Assembly: GCA_005774595.1 (NCBI GenBank) | Contig: VAUM01000073.1 | Span: 1-7,346, forward strand | DNA length: 7,346 nt | Reading direction: 5' to 3' | From: Actinomycetota bacterium | Lineage (GTDB): Bacteria > Actinomycetota > Coriobacteriia > Anaerosomatales > D1FN1-002 | Part shown: positions 6,601 to 7,346 of the stretch, in pieces | How positions within the stretch are numbered: position 1 is the first letter of the stretch | How the letters are laid out: each line of letters starts with the position of its first letter | Made by a program: the position numbers and the translations under genes | Notes under the pieces: model-generated | The model's database searches: none | Told to the model about the DNA's origin: nothing | Seen by the model: only the letters and a program-made list of their open reading frames with translations

Positions 6601-7346
6601 GCAGCTGGCAGAAGTCGGACTGCTACGCGGGCTGTTCGACCGGCCGGCACCCGGACCAGTCGAACCCGTGGCCGGCGGTCGCGTTCGGCGCGCTCGGCGG
6701 GGTCGTCACCGGTGCCTCCGGCTCGCCGCTCGCGGGCGCGTCCGTCAAGGCTGGGACGCTCGCGACGGTGACCACCGCGGCGGACGGTTCGTACTCGATA
6801 GCGAGTGCGCCAATCGGCACCTACACGGTCACCGCGAGCAAGTCCGGGTACGTCACCCAGTCCAAGACGGCGGCCGTCAACGCCAACCGGACGACCACGC
6901 TCGGCTTCGCGCTGTCGCTCGTGCCGACCACGGGGGTCGTCACCGGCACCGTCACGGACTCGGCGTCCGCGGCCAAGCTCGCAGGCGTGCTCGTGAGCGT
7001 GACCGGTGGCGGTAGCGCCACCACCGACGCGAACGGAGCGTACACGCTGGCGAACGTCACGCCGGGCACGAAGACGCTCACGTTCTCGAAGTCGGGCTAC
7101 ACGACCCAGACCGCGAGTGTCTCGGTGAGCGTGGGCGCCACGACGACCAAGAACGTGGCGCTGGTCCTGCTTCCGGCCACGAACATCGCCATCGGCAAGA
7201 CCGCGACCGCGTCGTCCGCGCGGTCCGGCTACGAGGCCGGCAAGGCGATCGACGGCTCCACGTCGACGCGCTGGTACTCCAGCGCCGCGAACACGCAGTG
7301 GCTGTCCGTCGACCTCGGTGCGAACCGCACGGTCGAGCAGGTCACG
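3675..7346 (+). CDS. Secreted 28-haem c-type cytochrome with carbohydrate-binding-like and discoidin domains, 3'-truncated
   Basis: The frame is open from ATG 3675 to the window end (1224 codons, no stop). Residues 1-30 form a Sec signal peptide: basic start MGMKR, an Ala/Leu core and a VASA-ATPP cleavage-like site. I count 28 haem-binding motifs. CX2CH motifs have first Cys at 41, 70, 88, 149, 158, 354, 392, 416, 488, 526, 556, 576, 610, 631, 696, 739, 758, 780, 852, 900 and 932. CX4CH motifs are at 204, 434, 460, 502, 650, 674 and 712. Residues about 229-343 are a haem-free beta-sandwich resembling carbohydrate-binding modules. The haem part ends with CVSCHVSIPHGWRRPRLL. Two carboxypeptidase-regulatory-like domains follow (about 1009-1166), then the start of an F5/8 type C domain (from about 1169). 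Likely an extracellular electron-transfer cytochrome, exported by Sec and matured by a System II synthase such as the one encoded upstream. Partner, anchor and acceptor are not visible. Confidence 0.95.
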   Translation, partial: MGMKRVHVLSAWAAAAAAIAALALPGVASAATPPFDTNAECLECHSVDTAGAALSKVDFTEAVVDRAAACSRCHWQSVHPVHNPAAQCQQCHRGMPWRADLYWANATTPYGYFTSASSANAVGSTLHDVHVNGSWPQTVLDVGGVPKNCVSCHAPAACDACHAAAPAHGAHSDTRYAQETRRVTRGVAAGDAAFDTTFQTTEGCTKAECHASSAAELPESGTVADDMSAVYAGTWWDSWEWGEYVFTFHETNVVGSTAAFTVTGAGELRVLGDRGAGAGAISVAIDGGLPQTVSCHGPDAFHGVVLFSTLVGPGAHTVVVTALAEPVTGQTLVTLDAVGVFGKAAPTGAFVPACASCHVPPSDSTDRTQVHGYETADHVADIGAQLEGGTACSACHAMDLATEHGKASSSSSAAGCGACHPTPRNTFTTWNDTCSQGSCHTVRHGGAASAHDAAVTGAACGGTGCHAVADVAAIHSESITTNAMHPTCLTCHGADVTPTKDCSAAGCHSSIVGHRTAHDTAASGECVACHENANVQDQHAPALIGAVVSGKTNDGCNICHGGDGWANVRIGNTRECVSCHNAAEIGGKAYSPAAPNHYPAASHAADIPACQGCHSADLKTEHAKPTVGVTCVACHETRVDFATAPWDKACETALCHATKHVGAQLKHVSTTSECGGTGCHAISDVDDIHASAPNGCNTCHVSASVPATTTNCLASGCHYGATASHESSHDTTGVIDTGCKGCHFTLLTTEHTKLGYTCATCHDSTNTAVVAAIAAGDRACSGCHPAVNGRDRHASQNATEFAAANASGHNSLAGTAFMKSSFVVSGTTYTMSLPSASTFLKAGWTTTSRVSCDGCHDFGGTAAGPHGAAVTVTIDPAYPTRYGNAILSQNPPGMSSGVICAKCHSLHDSGGSPCNVVHKEHDNRGMSEGGRCVSCHVSIPHGWRRPRLLGSQWDPAPYKTVSGGVYEFALKSYSPSSWQKSDCYAGCSTGRHPDQSNPWPAVAFGALGGVVTGASGSPLAGASVKAGTLATVTTAADGSYSIASAPIGTYTVTASKSGYVTQSKTAAVNANRTTTLGFALSLVPTTGVVTGTVTDSASAAKLAGVLVSVTGGGSATTDANGAYTLANVTPGTKTLTFSKSGYTTQTASVSVSVGATTTKNVALVLLPATNIAIGKTATASSARSGYEAGKAIDGSTSTRWYSSAANTQWLSVDLGANRTVEQVT
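4359..4703 (+). other. Haem-free beta-sandwich (carbohydrate-binding-like) domain inserted in the cytochrome
   Basis: Residues 229-343 of the cytochrome contain no CXnCH motif in a gap of 144 residues between haems 6 and 7. The pattern of a Trp-rich start (TWWDSWEWGEYVFTF), LRVLGDRGAGAGAISVAIDG, LFSTLVGPGAHTVVVTAL and LVTLDAVGVFG fits a jelly-roll module often found in surface proteins of anaerobic Actinomycetota and Firmicutes. In those the strand order is a shimmering Trp-rich strand, G-x-x-x-V-x-V-D-G and a final V-x-x-D-A-x-x-V strand. Assignment is from recalled pattern only, and ligand binding is inferred. Confidence 0.6.
4848..5264 (+). repeat. Seven-haem protein repeat, copy 1 (haems 8-14)
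   Basis: Residues 392-530 carry seven haem motifs in the spacing order X2, X2, X4, X4, X2, X4, X2. Diagnostic pieces are CH followed by TEHGK, the CGGTGCHAVADVAAIH block and a C-S-A-A-G-C-H motif. The same order and blocks recur in copy 2 at an offset of about 216 residues. Confidence 0.8.
5502..5903 (+). repeat. Seven-haem protein repeat, copy 2 (haems 17-23)
   Basis: Residues 610-743 repeat copy 1 haem for haem with the same X2, X2, X4, X4, X2, X4, X2 order. Matching blocks are TEHAK against TEHGK, CGGTGCHAISDVDDIH against CGGTGCHAVADVAAIH, and CLASGCH against CSAAGCH. Two haems (15 and 16) lie between the copies. Confidence 0.8.
5889..6026 (+). repeat. Partial third copy of the haem repeat (haems 23-25)
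   Basis: Residues 739-784 begin CKGCHFTLLTTEHTK, matching the opening of copies 1 and 2, and continue with a second CX2CH at 758. The series then diverges to a CX2CH at 780 where a CX4CH would be expected. Haem 23 is shared with the end of copy 2. Confidence 0.5.
6696..7172 (+). repeat. Two tandem carboxypeptidase-regulatory-like (Ig-like) domains
   Basis: Residues about 1009-1084 and 1087-1166 share the pattern VVTG, then LAG-x-x-V-x-V, ATV/ATT, A-(D/N)-G-x-Y-(S/T)-(I/L)-A, G-T-x-T-(V/L), SKSGY-(V/T)-TQ and a closing strand ending in A-L. They are typical beta-sandwich spacers of surface proteins and lie between the haem part and the discoidin domain. They probably hold the haem part away from the bound surface. 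Confidence 0.8.

Noticed and set aside
6621..6635. CYAGC at residues 983-987 as a 29th haem site
   Set aside because: The spacing is CX3C and no His follows the second Cys (next residues STGRH). A disulfide is more likely.
3707..7015. Two long + strand open frames (3707-5491 and 5609-7015) that could suggest a different or frameshifted gene
   Set aside because: Both are in another frame and are Arg-rich shadows. The frame from 3675 is unbroken and codes 28 haem motifs to the window end, so there is no frameshift.

Overview
The window is GC-rich DNA with dense, closely packed genes on the + strand. It is most consistent with an anaerobic Actinomycetota-like bacterium (Coriobacteriia/OPB41-type lineages are my best guess). 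That assignment is inferred from base composition, the System II cytochrome c maturation genes, the surface-type beta-sandwich domains and the many-heme cytochrome. It was not obtained by a search.

Left part (1-3334): three genes on one strand with junctions of only 2 and 7 bp. First is the 3' part of a ResB/Ccs1-type protein, then a complete CcsA/ResC-type WWD-domain haem handling protein. Together these form the System II cytochrome c synthase. Third is a B12-binding-domain radical SAM protein of unknown substrate.

Middle part (3335-3674): about 340 bp without a credible gene. In order it holds a weak hairpin after the radical SAM gene, helically phased TGTGA half-sites, a perfect TTGTGA-N6-TCACAA palindrome between a plausible -35 and -10, and a roughly 220-nt leader predicted to be highly structured. 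The leader contains an intrinsic-terminator-like hairpin (9 bp stem, U-rich tail) with alternative pairings on both sides, followed by an 11-bp hairpin just before the ribosome binding site. This looks like a transcription-attenuation or riboswitch-like control region that I cannot assign to a known class.

Right part (3675-7346): one continuous reading frame of 1224 codons that runs off the window. It encodes a secreted cytochrome with 28 c-type haem motifs (21 CX2CH and 7 CX4CH), a beta-sandwich carbohydrate-binding-like insertion after haem 6, an internal duplication of a seven-haem unit, two carboxypeptidase-regulatory-like/Ig-like domains and the start of an F5/8 type C (discoidin) domain. 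It lacks a stop inside the window, and the apparent ORFs in other frames over it are shadows.

Together: the ccs genes supply the machinery that attaches haem outside the membrane, and the large cytochrome is a heavy consumer of it. The cytochrome is probably a surface electron conduit that also binds polymer or cell-wall material. It appears to be separately and tightly controlled at both transcription start and leader.
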